From: Parelaphostrongylus tenuis
Taxonomy: Eukaryota; Nematoda; Chromadorea; Rhabditida; Metastrongylidae
NCBI GenBank assembly: GCA_019055375.1
Contig: JAHQIW010004752.1
Span: 372,001-436,000 of the forward strand
Length of the DNA: 64,000 nucleotides
Direction of reading: 5' to 3'
Made by a program: the position numbers and the translations under genes. Below the pieces are notes generated by a model. That model did no database searches. It was not told the DNA's origin and saw only the letters and a list, made by a program, of their open reading frames with translations. Positions 41,601 to 53,459 of the stretch are shown piece after piece; position 1 is the stretch's first letter; every line of letters starts with the position of its first letter.

Positions 41601-44600
41601 ATGCTTGTTTTCTATGCCTGTAAGCAAGCAAGCGCTCTCGTATTGAGTGAGATATGGGTTAAAGTCCCGCCTGACGCAAAAATTTTGCACACCACTCTAC
41701 ATCACTGGGTTTCACTACATTTTGAAGAACTAAAGAGATGTTTTGTATGCAAAGAATAACAAATTTGAATAGAGCAGTGATGAAATATTAGATACGAGAA
41801 TTCTAGGCTGTCTACCGTCTATTCGTTGCATCTAACTCCGTATTTTTTTTTGTTTCTGCTTTTTCTAGACTAACTATCGAGATGACATTCAACCGGTCTT
41901 TTGAGCGCATTACCGATTGTGCAAAAAATTCATTGCACTATTACAGGCGGTGATTTCGAAGAATTTGTTCATCGCTCGACTAAAGGATGCTCGATCCCAA
42001 GCTTGCTGTCGTGAAGTTTCTGGCCGAGATTGCACGGAGCCGATCAAGCTTGCTAATCCATCTGTGAGTGTAAACATCAAATTTCATAACATGTTATTGG
42101 CAGTTCACTCAGTTGTTCAGTTTTCACATCCATCAAGTAGGGATAACGATGGCACCGTTCATTTAACATGGCCCGACTGCTTTGACATGGGAATTGACGT
42201 CACACTGCCGCCAGGTTTGAGCAGATACTCGGAAGTTACCCATACAATATTCTAATGCTTCTCACAAAATTCCACTCTTTTCCACATTCTTCCTTATTCC
42301 GTTGGATTTTCGATCTTGTAGATCATGCTCTTACTCACTTTTTGAGTACTTATTCTTTGAAGTAACTGTTAATTACAAACTTTCTTCTCACAAATCCTCT
42401 CACAAAATTGGGAAATCTTACTGATTCGCCTTCGTAGCATCATAAAGTCTTCGAATAGAAGCCTTCAGATTCACTTTTTCACGTGCATTTTAAAGGTTTA
42501 TGTGAACAACACAGATAAATAAAGCGACAGCACAGCTTCTGTGAGAGATTGTAACTAAGGACTTTTAGATTTTTCCTTATAAATTCTGAAGTGTGCTGAC
42601 CTATTTGCTTAGGAGTGCACATTAACAAACTGGCAATGAAGCTAGATGTTTCAATACAACCGATTGGTAAGCTACGATGTATGGACGTAGCCACCTGTGG
42701 TCGAGAATGCTTTTATTGCGATTTCTGCAAGGAGAGTAGGTTGGCCCCTTTTCTACATTTGTAAACCCTTGATAAATCGAGCGATGATAAATATAATCAC
42801 CATGATATTTCTATTTCATCGCTTTTATAGCTTTATGGTGTTATAATTATATGCTCAAAGATGTGAGTGACATGCGGAACTTTCAACCCCAACTGGAGAG
42901 TTCAACCCGCGTCAGCTATCACTACGCCATCGGGGTCACCGCTCTGCTACCACCCCTTTTCATCAATGGGTAACAAAACTCTTAATCAGATGAATGAGCA
43001 TTTCCACGGGCTTAGCGACAACTCATGTAGGTTACAGTATAATTCACATTCCACTGGTAATGGCTAGAAGCATATCCTCTCCTCGAGAGTCAAGCCACCT
43101 ATGTCAAGGTTTTCCCATCATCATAAGCATTTGGTGTTACTTATGGATTTTAAGATCATTTTGAATCTGAGATTTGATCGATATGAGGGCGACGTCGAGT
43201 AATGGTCAACCCTTTATTTAGCTTCCGGTAAAAGATATGGAGCTCCTTAGCTAGTGAGACTGATGGGAAGATCATCTCCTTGGTATATCGTAGTTTATAG
43301 ACCAGAACAATTCCCTAATATGTGATAGGATGCGAAACCACTCAGAGGCGTTTTAGTTTCGCGGAAAAGAAAAGCTCATTAGGAAATGTGAAAAAACAAG
43401 CAAGGCGTTGATTTTATATCCATTCTTGAATTATGTTAGTACAAATGGATAATAGCAGAACAAACTGGTATCGTCTTGACGCAACCGTGAAGCAGCTTTT
43501 TGAGCTGCAAAACATTATTGATGTCTTTCAATGCTGATTACTTAGAAACAACAACATCATCTTAACGAACGACTAAGCCCAAGCATACTTGTTCGCTTTT
43601 AGAAAACTAAAACTGTTAGAGAATACAGACGGAAATTTATGCCGCGCAACAGCCGAGAGAACATACCGACTGACAGTGAAACTCTGTCCGCCGCCAGCGG
43701 ATCCAAATTTCACGATGTGTTCTGCGTTCTCAAAGTAAGTGTTCGGTCTTTTCAATGTCTTAATATGAAATTATACTGTATATGAATGTATATATATGAA
43801 GTCATAGTCATGTATGGGGATTTGATTACTATAGATGAAGTCTTACGTTTATAGAGATAGCGTATTTCATTTCTGCCATGAAATACTGACCTAGTGAGGA
43901 AAAAATGAAATATATGAACATTTCAAAAAAATGTGCTGTAATGTGTCTCTTCAACGGATTGTGTCAAGATTCGGTTTGCTTACTTGTCGCCTTTCCAAGT
44001 CGTTCACACTCCTGTGACATTCACTCCGATATGCATACTGTTGTGAGCTATCGAAAAGGTTCATTACAACTCGTGGTGACTACAGCAGCACTGCTGTTAT
44101 TCTACTTGCTTCTTATAATCGATATCCATAGTCAGAAATGGCCTGAGTTCTACGCTCGATCGGTAATCCACCATCAGCCGCAGTTTTATTCAGTTTTATT
44201 CAGTTTCCACACTTCTTGCCAAGCCTTGCTAAAACACATTTGCATGAGGATGGTGAAGATTTAACTGAATCAATTAACTTCCCCTACTGAATTGAAATAC
44301 AAATGGAAATCGACTTAGCTGACTTATTTTACATCAAATGTAATAGATCTGTCTGGCAAAAGGACTACTGGCATAAACAAGGAGCCGTGGATGTATGGAT
44401 GAAATTTTATGAACGTGGACAAACTCGAGCTGAGGTAAATCAACTTTCTTCTCTACGTAGCGCTAAAAAACTCTCCTTATTTCCAGAAACCGAAGAACAT
44501 AACTAGTGTTTTAGTTGGAAAAAGAATTCTTCGCTCAAATTGACAATCCACTGCTGGGAAAGGCTTTTAAGCTCGCTATCGTTGCTGAATGGTTGGCTGC

Positions 44601-45967
44601 AAACAGTCTTGATGCAAGTTTCGCTGTTTTTTCAATACTTTTTAAAGAGCGATCAAACTAAAGTTGAAACCGCTCAAACTACAAGAGTAATTTTGTTGTG
44701 TTCATTATTTGTCTCTTTTTCTCTCATTCAAATAAGGAGAGGATTTCGGCTTCTACATCATCCGTGAGCGGTCGGTCGATTTTCTTACCTACCTCTGCTT
44801 TTGATTTCGGCCTAGCACCATCTCAAATCATCTAGTAGGAAGCTGGGCCGAGGATCCGTCGCCGAAACCCATTCCTTGGAAACGACATCATGATGACCTC
44901 AAAAAGCCCTTGCAAGGTTACGTCAGGCGACCAAGGAATATTATACGCACGACCAGCAATATACCATTTGGAATATGTGCTGGGGTTCGCACAACTAGTG
45001 AAGGTGGACCATCCAAGTAAGTAAATAAGGAGAATACGTAGGTGGAAGACGAGTGGAAGTTTTATTTGCAAACCTATTTACGTTCAACAATCAGTTTCAC
45101 AAAGTTGAAAATGTTTATTACAATAAAAACGAAGTCAGGTAAAGTAGTTTTTATAGAACTCTACGAACACAGAGTCATGTGCACTTTCAATGACAAATCT
45201 GCGAAGTATTTCCGTTAGCAAGCAATCTATTTGCAGCAAGGTTCGTACACCCCGTCGAATTCAGAGCTGCTCGAGTTTTGGGTATCAAAAAGGGATCCTG
45301 ATCGCCTTCTGGCTTGTCAGCATGCAGTGGTCGACTATGAAATTGAGGGAGCAAAAGTGAAAACGAACGTGCTGTTTGAAGTGGCAACCACAGCGAAATC
45401 GGTAGGAATCAAATTTCCCTCTAAGTTTTTCATTCTCCACCGCCCTACTTGTGAGCATATTCCGTGTCAGACGCAGTGCATTTGACACCTCTGATGCTTT
45501 GCTTCAATAAACTCTGAGAACATACTTTCTCAGGATATAAAGCATGGTGAAGGATCATGTTGAACAGCCAAGTGTCGCGGAGTTCATTTGTCAACCATGC
45601 TTCCTTTGCTGCTGCTAAAATATAACCATCAGAGTGCTCTATAGCACGCTGTACATCCTGCTGTTTAGCTGGAAGGTTGCCTGTAAAAATTAGCAAAGCA
45701 CAATGTGAATGATATCAAAGCACTTCGTCGTGTTTTCACGCTAGGAAAGAAGGTCGTTACCACAAAATCATTGTACGTGACTAGATTTATACTTAATGTT
45801 TTTTTCAGTTCCCCAACATTTTGAAGGACAAGAAATGTGCGGCGTTTGAGAAATTGCAAGAGGATCGCTTCCAACAAGAAGCTCAGGAGTTTAAGAGACA
45901 AACGGGAGGCGGAAATTTTCTGAGTGGTCTGGGCGGTTTTCTGAACACAGTGCGAGGAGGAAAATAA
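38650..45967 (+). CDS. Multi-exon gene, tandem-paralogue N-terminus plus Cys-rich C-terminal region
   Basis: Supported exons: 38907-39008 (may begin earlier, at 38821), 39814-39957, 41058-41212, 41947-42063, 42121-42214, 42613-42735, 43620-43734, 44347-44434, 44515-44617, 44839-45016, 45237-45401 and 45809-45967 (TAA). From 39814 to 45016 every junction is phase-consistent. The N-terminal part (KYAYTITQNGKKTDATISA, SDFAESLF, then VADKNGNTVVYNDKDVPIG) resembles the preceding gene. The middle is Cys-rich: CMDVATCGRECFYCDFCKE, then YRLTVKLCPPPADPNFTMC. The end is Gly-rich (GGGNFLSGLGGFLNTVRGG). Family not recognised. Two phase gaps (39008 to 39814 and 45016 to 45237) suggest missed microexons or mis-set borders. 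The start is uncertain; ATG 38650 with a 7-codon exon before GGTAAAT is possible. Confidence 0.65.
39485..39790 (+). repeat. Interspersed repeat, family G
   Basis: It contains ACGCTCATGTACATTTTGTG, TGTGAAATGTAATTCATTTT and CGCTGCTACAGCGTACTAA, also found in this order at 63,115-63,230. It lies in an intron just before exon 39814. Confidence 0.55.
41622..41725 (+). repeat. tRNA-like element, family A (right half)
   Basis: It contains AAGTCCCGCCTGACGCAAAA, TTTTGCACACCACTCTACAT and CACTGGGT, matching the right half of family A. The left half is missing or decayed. Confidence 0.55.
42880..42960 (-). repeat. tRNA-like sequence
   Basis: Minus strand: GGGGTGGTAGCAGAGCGGTG (A-box-like) and GACGCGGGTTGAACTCTCC (B-box-like). 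Stems pair poorly. Probably the head of another decayed SINE. Confidence 0.35.
45526..45680 (-). CDS. Antisense exon inside the last intron of the preceding gene
   Basis: On the minus strand a strong acceptor (ATTTTTACAG) and donor (AAA|GTATGT) bound 155 nt with one open frame, entering in phase 1 and leaving in phase 0. It encodes GNLPAKQQDVQRAIEHSDGY, an Ala-rich helix and WLTNELRDTWLFNMILHHAL. The composition is that of a real protein. I do not recognise the family. Flanking exons on this strand were not found within the intron (45402-45808), so it is either a nested gene fragment or part of a decayed transposon. Confidence 0.5.
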
Positions 45968-46261
45968 TCTTTACGTACACTGCTTTTAATTTTTAAATAT
46001 TATATCGTCTTAAATCACAATGTTGTATCGTGAATGCTTGAATAATACGACCTATGTGTTCATGGTGACTCGTCAATGAAGATCTCTCTATCGTTTAATT
46101 TCAGCAATTTTCTTTCCTACAATTTTAAGAGTTTGTAAAATATAGACTCGAGCAAAGCTTTTTTGAAAATCCTTTTCATGAGATGAAATTCAAGTTAACG
46201 CTGTTATTTTCAACCTCTCCTTTCGGCCACTTTTCATAGGCCCGCTTAAAACGATATAATC

Positions 46262-46390
46262 TGATAAGGATATAAAAGTTTGAGCAGCTATGTCTACTGC
46301 CATACAGGCGCCTGTTTTGTCCTAGTCGCACTCATCAGTAAAACCCTCTGTCGGTTCAGCCGATCCCTTTAGGCTAAATGATGCTCTATG
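46262..46390 (+). repeat. Interspersed repeat, family E
   Basis: It contains ATACAGGCGCCTGTTTTGTC and TCGGTTCAGCCGATCCCTTT, the counterpart of 20,995-21,130. Confidence 0.55.
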
Positions 46391-48437
46391 AAGGAATCGA
46401 GGCTCAGTACAAAAATCGTCGCAAGACAGATGATAGGATTACTTAGCATTGTGGTGACCGGCAGTTGAGTTGTGGCTTTTACAGTGAATCAAACAATGCT
46501 GTTATTTTATTCATCAGTATTCAACATTTCTTTTTCCGACTATTACTACTAGCTTCAGTGTAGAAGCTTCAGTGTAGAAACTTTCTTTCTCACTTTATGT
46601 TAATTACTAATAGCTTGAGTGCAGAAACTCTCTTTCTCACTTTGTGGTTAGTTTCTTTCTCACTTTGTACATCAAAGCAGTTTTTCCATATAGTGGCGTG
46701 ACCATGGGGAATAGAAAGATTTGTGTGTGTCGAAATGAAGGCCATGCAGTGAGGTTCAAACTTTGGCCGTGTGATCAAAGTGGACGGAGTTCGTTATTTC
46801 TATATGGAAGACCAACGAAGATTGAAATTAGAAGAAAAGATAGAGCATAGTAGAGCAAAATAATAGAGTAGAATAGAATAAAGTAAGAATGAAATTTTTA
46901 TTTCGTTTCCGCTTGCTACTCTCAATAATCTGTGCCATAATTGAGACAATTACACACACTCATGTCTAATTTCTCACCAAGGGAAAAAATGTCGTGATTA
47001 TTGTTTTCAATGAAGGAGGGGGAGAGTTGAATTGTCTCCACGGTGGGACAAGGGCTTTAGCGGTCGCCTTTCAAGTTGCTTGATGATTAATGAAACCTAG
47101 GGTTAAGCGTGCTTCAATGTTATTTTTATTGTTAGATCAACATGTGGACATGTGAAATTGACTACAAATTGTCATGGAAAAAAGTAATTGTCTTTTTTTA
47201 AAGAAAAAATATTTTTTGCACATAGAGGCCTATAATTTGATCATTTCATCATTAAATTCGCCATTCGATTCCATGGACATGGGTGACTGGAGAAACGAAC
47301 TTCACCAACTAGATTAATTTTCGGACTCCGGCTCGCCATTTCATAGTGGTCGTTGGAATATCCCGGAGGATCACCATCCTACCTAGCTGTTTTAGATTTT
47401 TAGGGTAAATGAAGAGTTGGGAAGAACAACAATGCCGTGATTGATTTTGCCACAAAGATGTTTCTGCAGAAAGATTTTCTTCAAGTTCTCGAAAATTTCT
47501 CTAATGCGGCATAATTATAATCAATAAACCGATGATAAAAGTTGTGACACAAAATCTCCTTGGAAAACTCGCCCTCATGGCCTTACGGAAGTTATTAAAC
47601 TGACGCATTCTGACATATTGACATGCGTTATTCCATTCTTTCAGACATGTTCGCTTTAAACATAACATTGTGACCAATTTCTGGAATAGCTGTTGAATCT
47701 TCAGCATCTTCGTAGTTGCCGACTAGTATTCTATTCTCGTTCTTAATCTCCGCCGACTAAGCCTCCTTCCGTAATGAGTTATTACGAGATCAACGTACAT
47801 CCTTTCACTAGCGATTATTTCACGAACTTCACGTCTCATTAAATCTCCACGCTGACTTGATACCTTCAATTCATGGATCGAAATACCGATTATTCTCAAC
47901 ATCGGCTATCTGTCAACCTCGACATGCTCTAATAATTCTCATTTTTTCTTGAACCTTATGAAAAAATTAGGAATTACTGATTCTCTGTTTGTTCAGCTAC
48001 TAGTCTACCATTTTTGCGTGGTGAATCTAAAAAAATTGAGAAAAAAACAGCACAGGTTCGATAATGAAATTCAATATTCTGTCAATCCATTCGAAGCATT
48101 TTCCTGAATATTCCTAGCCATTGTCGACTTTAGTAAGGATTCCGTGTTCTCTCTAGAAGTTCTGGGCGTTCATTCTATCTTGATGACAATCAAATCATTA
48201 TAAGTGGGACTCTAATATTATAATGGTGCATCAAATATTACGTAGCTTACTATTATAGTACAAGATGTGATAATAGTGCAATACATCAAAAAGATGTATA
48301 TAGTAGTTATTTTTTGCTGTTTCTTTCTACTCGCATTGCGCCTTCAATTTTGCTGGCATTTGATGAATAATCTCTGTTAATATATTAACCAATTTGAGCA
48401 ATTATGAACCTAAGTTCATTAAAGTATTCAACTCCAG
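46390..48437. other. Intergenic, no clear gene
   Basis: It holds a short tandem duplication at 46,545-46,665 (three copies of CTTTCTTTCTCACTTTRTG-like units with AGTGTAGAAACT). Otherwise AT-rich sequence with no splice-bounded frame I would defend. Confidence 0.45.
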
Positions 48438-48581
48438 GCTACCGCATACTCGATGTTGATGGACCGCGAGCTACGTCTAAAGGCCTTCATCGATGAATAC
48501 GTCCGTGTTGCACAACTCTTTGATGACATCGTTTCAATTGAAGAGTCGATCGGAAGGGTGGAGATGTATATGGTGGTGATC
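48438..48581 (+). CDS. Putative isolated coding exon
   Basis: Between ACTCCAG and ATC|GTATGC, 144 nt, phase 0/0. It encodes YSMLMDRELRLKAFIDEYVR followed by VAQLFDDIVSIEESIGRVE, an amphipathic helical stretch with natural composition. No partner exon was found nearby and no family recognised, so it may be a gene fragment or an exon of a gene whose other exons I missed. Confidence 0.4.
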
Positions 48582-48954
48582 GTATGCCAAGTCGGAGCCA
48601 CTATGTTTGTTAGTAAATTTATTTCCATTACAGCAAAACTGATTTCGTTATTCAAAAAAATCCTGTGAAATTAAAACTGATGACTGGTGAATCGCGCAAG
48701 ATCCGCATGTAATCATCATGACAAAATCGTAGCTCGTTTAGTTCTCACTTCTTCTATCAAATCTATTTCAGACTACAACGCGAGTAATCGCTCTAATGAC
48801 GTGCTGCGGAAATACTCACTCTATTTACTGATTTCCCTCGGAGTGATGCTGCTAAAGTTTGATTAAACGAATCATAACACGGCAGAAGATAAAGTCTTTG
48901 GCGTTTCCATTTTTTGGATGCCTCTATTCACTTGTGATTTCATTAACTATCGCT

Positions 48955-49165
48955 AAAGTGGGTTGATTGCATATCCAGTCCGCACAATTACTTGTGATGG
49001 CCTACTGATCCATCCACTTTGTACTTCTACCCTCTTAGAAAGTCTAGGACTAATTCAGCGCCGCTAAAGGGATTGAACTAGTGAGTTCGCGGTTCGGAAT
49101 CGAATCAGCGACCACGTGTGTTTTGCAGATCCACCTTCAACCAACAAGCTACACGCACCCAAGAG
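48955..49165 (-). repeat. SINE family C, diverged
   Basis: It contains TTACTTGTGATGGCCTACTG, GATCCATCCACTTTG and GAAAGTCTAGGACTAATTC in family order. It ends in a tRNA-like complement. Confidence 0.55.
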
Positions 49166-50439
49166 TAGACGGTGCACACAAAATTAGACGAAAACCCCAT
49201 CCTTGCTCAGTTAGAACAGTTGTCCGTCACTCTTTTCATACACTACAAATGAAAAGCCATTGAGGCGCTCGGCATTGGTACTATACTAGAGCCTTGGACG
49301 CATTCATATTAACTTTCTCCATCTCTTTCTCTCAGTCTACGTAGTGATAGCGACAAGGAATGAGAGGGCAAACTATTGTGCTGACCTCAGTAATATGTTG
49401 TAAATTTAGCCTCACATAGCTTTGCAGTAATACTATAACGAGGTTCAATAACCTAAGGATCAAGTCATATAAACAAGGTACTAGTAATACTTATGATGAC
49501 ACTCATGCAAGAAAACTAAGTACATAGATTATCACTGTTTTTCTTATATCTCAAAAAGCTAAATAAAATCAATGCTCGGATGTAACCGAACAATATTGAA
49601 GGTCATGAGTCTATTCCTGTTATTCCGATTCTGCCAAGCTCAAAGAAACAGCGGAGAGTATCACTTGGAACATCGCTTCGAGCGGAGTCCATCAACCATC
49701 AATGAAAAAATATCGGTGCCTTAGTACGAAGGAATATCGGTAGGAGATTTCCACACCTTTCGATATAAATAAAGAAAAGAAAACTAGTATCAGATCGGTG
49801 CAAACCAAATAAGATTTATGCACTGTTGAATTTGCCGTTTGATACTGGAATGTATTGAAAAAGCGAAATGACCGCAAAACCTAATTTCTTCAACTGCACT
49901 TACTTTTGCACCAACCTTATATTCTCGCAGTGAAAAAAATCATTTGCGTTTGTTTCTAGATGTTAAGCAAACCAAAGCGACTCTTGTAACAGTGATTATT
50001 TAGAGAGGATTATATTCCTTCTTGGAGTCTTCGTAACTTGTAAGACTTGGCGAACTTGGTGAACTTCTGAAAACGTGTCACTTATTTGATGAGTTTTAAG
50101 CCTGAAGTGCTTCCACTGAAGTGACGCAAGATATCCGGAGAGCAGGAACGCGGTAGGATGAGCCTAATCTCTGGATATAATATCTGTCTTTGAGAAGCTG
50201 ACACAATGCTGCTACGGAAGCTCAGTCAGTTAATGTTTCGACGTTTTCTTTCCTTCTGTGCTGGACTGAATCAACTGTTCGTCCACATTCGTTTGCCTTC
50301 ATGTAGTGAGCATTCGCAAACGCATCGACGATCTTCGTGAGTGGAGTACCATTCGTGTGCATTAAAGTGACTCGGCGGTGTCTCTTTATGCAGAATAGTT
50401 GTTGGCTTATTGTCGATTGAATACTTTGCCATGCAAGAG

Positions 50440-50715
50440 CAAGTGTGGCGCAATGGTTAAAGGTCGTGCGACATACACGTGGTCGATCTATTGATAGTCA
50501 ATGGTTCAGTCCCACGCTCAGGGCTCACCAAACCTTCGTCCTTCGGGGGTTAGTGAATCAGTCACAGACTTTTCTGGAAGGATAGCAGCACTGACTTAAT
50601 ACGCCGGTAGGCCACCGCGAGTCATTGTAATGGCCACGTATGCTTTCAGTCATTTCAATCGATGCTGGATGAAGTCGAATGCATGGCATATACCTCAGCG
50701 ATTGATTAAAGCCAA
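50440..50715 (+). repeat. SINE family C with clear tRNA-like head
   Basis: The head has A-box GTGTGGCGCAATGGTTAAAG and B-box GGTTCAGTCCCACGC. The body contains AGTGAATCAGTCACAGAC, GGCCACCGCGAGTCATTGTA and GTCGAATGCATGGCATAT, ending near CAGCGATTGATTAAAGCC. It is the plus-strand counterpart of the 36.6 kb copy. Confidence 0.75.
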
Positions 50716-50934
50716 GAAAGAATTCTGGTGATTCTTTTATAATGACGCTCTACTCTGAAATGTTACTGTTTGTCACACTGTGTCTGCCCTTATACCACAG
50801 CGTGCCGTCCAATCGCAGCACCACAAAATCAGTATTTGTTACTACTCAGCAATTAGTAAAGAGTAGTCGAACTAGTTTCCTGAGATATTTCTATATTTTC
50901 ACTGTATTTTCGCAAAGTTACTGTGTTTCATATA

Positions 50935-51045
50935 CACCTAAGAGAACTGAGTGGTGGGCAAAAACACGGCCTCAGGCGGGAAGCGAACCCGCGCTTCATC
51001 CTATCCGGGGACTTTGCCCACCATTCAATTTTCTAACATAATCAA
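50935..51045 (-). repeat. tRNA-like element, family B (truncated)
   Basis: It contains AAGAGAACTGAGTGGTGGGC, GGCCTCAGGCGGGAAGCG and CTTCATCCTATCCGGGGAC, then jumps to TTTGCCCACCATTCAATTTT, the opposite terminal repeat. The 5' half of the tRNA-like core is deleted. Confidence 0.6.
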
Positions 51046-51339
51046 TCTATTATTTGGCTTACAAAATGAGAAGAAGTACAAAGCTAGCTCAAGGGTTTTA
51101 GAGATAGGTTTAAAGGGCAATGATTAGCGTTCTGCTTACACTATAGTGAACATGCGGTGCGTTACGGGTTACAGGTTCAGTGGAATGACTTCAATGCATC
51201 TCTGAAAATCGAAAAGCGAGCCATCGTGAAATAATGTCCCCTTATTGAACGGCTTTTACAATGAGTGTAATAAGAGATTGAAGAAATGTCGCATGTGCAT
51301 GACTCATTTCCGATAGCGAATGCCTAGAGTTCAGATAAG

Positions 51340-51645
51340 GGATGGATGCGCACTATCGTCGACGACTCGTTTCGTCGCTGTTAACGCTTTTGCTAGTGGA
51401 CGAAAGTTCAAAAAGGATTGAGTGGCATGTTCGATAGACTTCTGTGGATCAGGATACGATTTTTATATGATCTATGGCTCAAAATCCTGTCGGAATCGTC
51501 TTTACTCTAGCAGTTTTTCGTTATCCAAAGTTCTCCTTGAACAGGGTAGTATAATCTTTATGAACAGCTTGTAGAATACACTAAACAAGCATATCGCGTG
51601 ATAGTTGGAAAGATCATTTCGGTCACACGTCATTTGCAGGTTGAT
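51340..51645 (-). pseudogene. RTE reverse-transcriptase core fragment
   Basis: Minus-strand translation gives NDRNDLSNYHAICLFSVFYK followed by LFIKIIL and, later, FRQDFE. This corresponds to the N-R-P-I-x-L-L-x-V-x-Y-K block of RTE-type reverse transcriptases. Stops and frame changes interrupt it. It is not linked to the RTE copies in the first gene. Confidence 0.7.
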
Positions 51646-52124
51646 CGTGTGCGGCTCCATCCATTAATTAGAAACCTCCGTCTTTCGAAGACAGGATATC
51701 GCATAGGTTTTATATTGCTTACAAGGCTTATGATAGGTTTTTCGATGTAAGAAGGTGTGTCCATATCTGCTGTTTATGTATAAATTTTCTTCTCGCTGAC
51801 CTGCTCACTCCACATGAAACCCTCCCTTATCGGCCGCTACTTTAGGGGAGAACACGTAGGATGTTTTGAAGTGATAGCGAAAAGCGATGATTGCAGATAC
51901 GCTGCAAAACATGCTAAGCGGATTACCGCTCGATGCGGCCGTCGTGGGGAACATAACTGTTTGAAATGTTCTAATGATAATTATTCAAAAGGCGCATTTT
52001 GCTGTGAAATGGACGTTTAGGAAAGTAGGTGAAAACTGCAACTAGTGCATAAAGATACTAAATTCTGTGTACTTGTAAATCGTAGGCTTTACAATTTACA
52101 AATCACGAAATGTAAATTGTCTTG

Positions 52125-52395
52125 ATGGGAGACCGCGACCGAGTGGTTGTGATGATAGTGTTGACGTGACGGGCTGATCCCTAACCCCAACACTCTCCGA
52201 TAGTCAACAACAAACGCCCTATGAAATGTCACAGCCAGGCTATCCTCGAGATGCAACGAGACACTCTCAACCAGTATTCCACAACGTTCAAGAAGACAAA
52301 AAAATGATTCAAACGCTAGAAGTACTGGAATCTGCACAGCAAAAAAAATTGCGAGACGGATCAAATAAAGTAAACGGCTAAAAACATCGTCTATA
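52125..52395 (+). repeat. SINE family D
   Basis: It starts with ACCGAGTGGTTGTGATGATA (A-box) and contains CCTATGAAATGTCACAGCCA, GTTCAAGAAGACAAAAAAAT and AGTACTGGAATCTGCACAG, aligned in order with copies at 5.5 and 20.5 kb. Confidence 0.7.
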
Positions 52396-52964
52396 GTAGA
52401 GCATCTTGTCTGAAACATCACTAAAGGGCTGCGAATTTATAATTAGATTACTATGTTGAAAGCCAAATTGTATTGACTAGTGCTAGAATTTTCGACAGCC
52501 AAGTATAGTAGACAAGACACCTCTCATACCCTGTAACAGTAGTCTCTGTGATGTCGACTCTTCAGCACATCTTACTCTCACCATGATACAAACTTTCGCG
52601 CCAAAGTTTTTTTTAAATTGTTAAGCGAGGAGAACCACTTTCATGAATGCGCTCCTGATACAACATCTATATTGGACAAACGATCAGTTGAGTGTTAAAT
52701 TTGCGGAAAAACTCGATATGGGGAAAGCAAATGGCCGATAAGGAAAGCAACAAGTGCATAATAAGTGATTTATTTCCTCCGCATTTTTTGAATACAGTAA
52801 GTCCTGGTGATGTTAGAAGTGTTTAAGAGAAGTTATAACATTTCAAAATTGGCGATTAAACAGCCTTTACTTTACATTACTCTGATAGAAACTAACTCAC
52901 AGAATAAAACTACATAATGATCTAAGCGCTGTTATGGATAGCAATAACTATAGTTTGTTCTGAT

Positions 52965-53450
52965 AGACTTCCAAGCCTTTTTGAGGTTCTTTTTGTCAGT
53001 AGCTTACGTACGTTTCAGTAATCTAGCTCGCCTCATAAGGTCCGCACGCCCATCAGTCAGTACTAGTACTTGAAGTGTAGGTGATGGGCGATACAGAATG
53101 TTAACATCAGGCAAAGTGAAACGTTGCCCAAGTCTTTTACACTCGATGACAAACGGCTGTCATTGATTCCATCGACACTGCCCTCAAATCAATTTTTTCT
53201 TAAAGCATCGTTCTTGAACCTCGATATATTCTGATAGACCAGAGTAGAGAATTTAAGACAGTCGGTGTCATCGAGTGTAAGATACTCAGGCGACATTCCA
53301 CTTTATTTGATCTTAACATTCCGTGTCTCGCTTTCTCTACTCTATATAGGGTTGGTTGGTGGGGCGTGTGGATGTGATGAGGGGAGCGAAATCGCCGAAA
53401 CGTACGTAAGCCACTGACAGCCTCGAAAAGGCTTAAAAGGCTATCAGATT
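52965..53450. mobile_element. Fold-back element, family F variant
   Basis: The left end (CCAAGCCTTTTTGAGGTTC, GTCAGTAGCTTACGTACGTT) is mirrored at the right (AACGTACGTAAGCCACTGAC, AGCCTCGAAAAGGCTTAAAA). Inner arms share ACACTCGATGACA / TGTCATCGAGTGT. About 485 bp. Confidence 0.75.
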
Positions 53451-53459
53451 ATATCAAAG

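Noticed and set aside
43905..44264. 119-codon frame with a hydrophobic stretch as a membrane exon
   Set aside because: The flanking exons 43734 and 44347 join directly in matching phase; including this frame would break it.
51814..52020. 68-codon Cys-containing frame
   Set aside because: It lies between an RTE fragment and a SINE with no splice context; probably element-derived.
52089..52421. 110-codon minus-strand frame
   Set aside because: It is the antisense of SINE family D.
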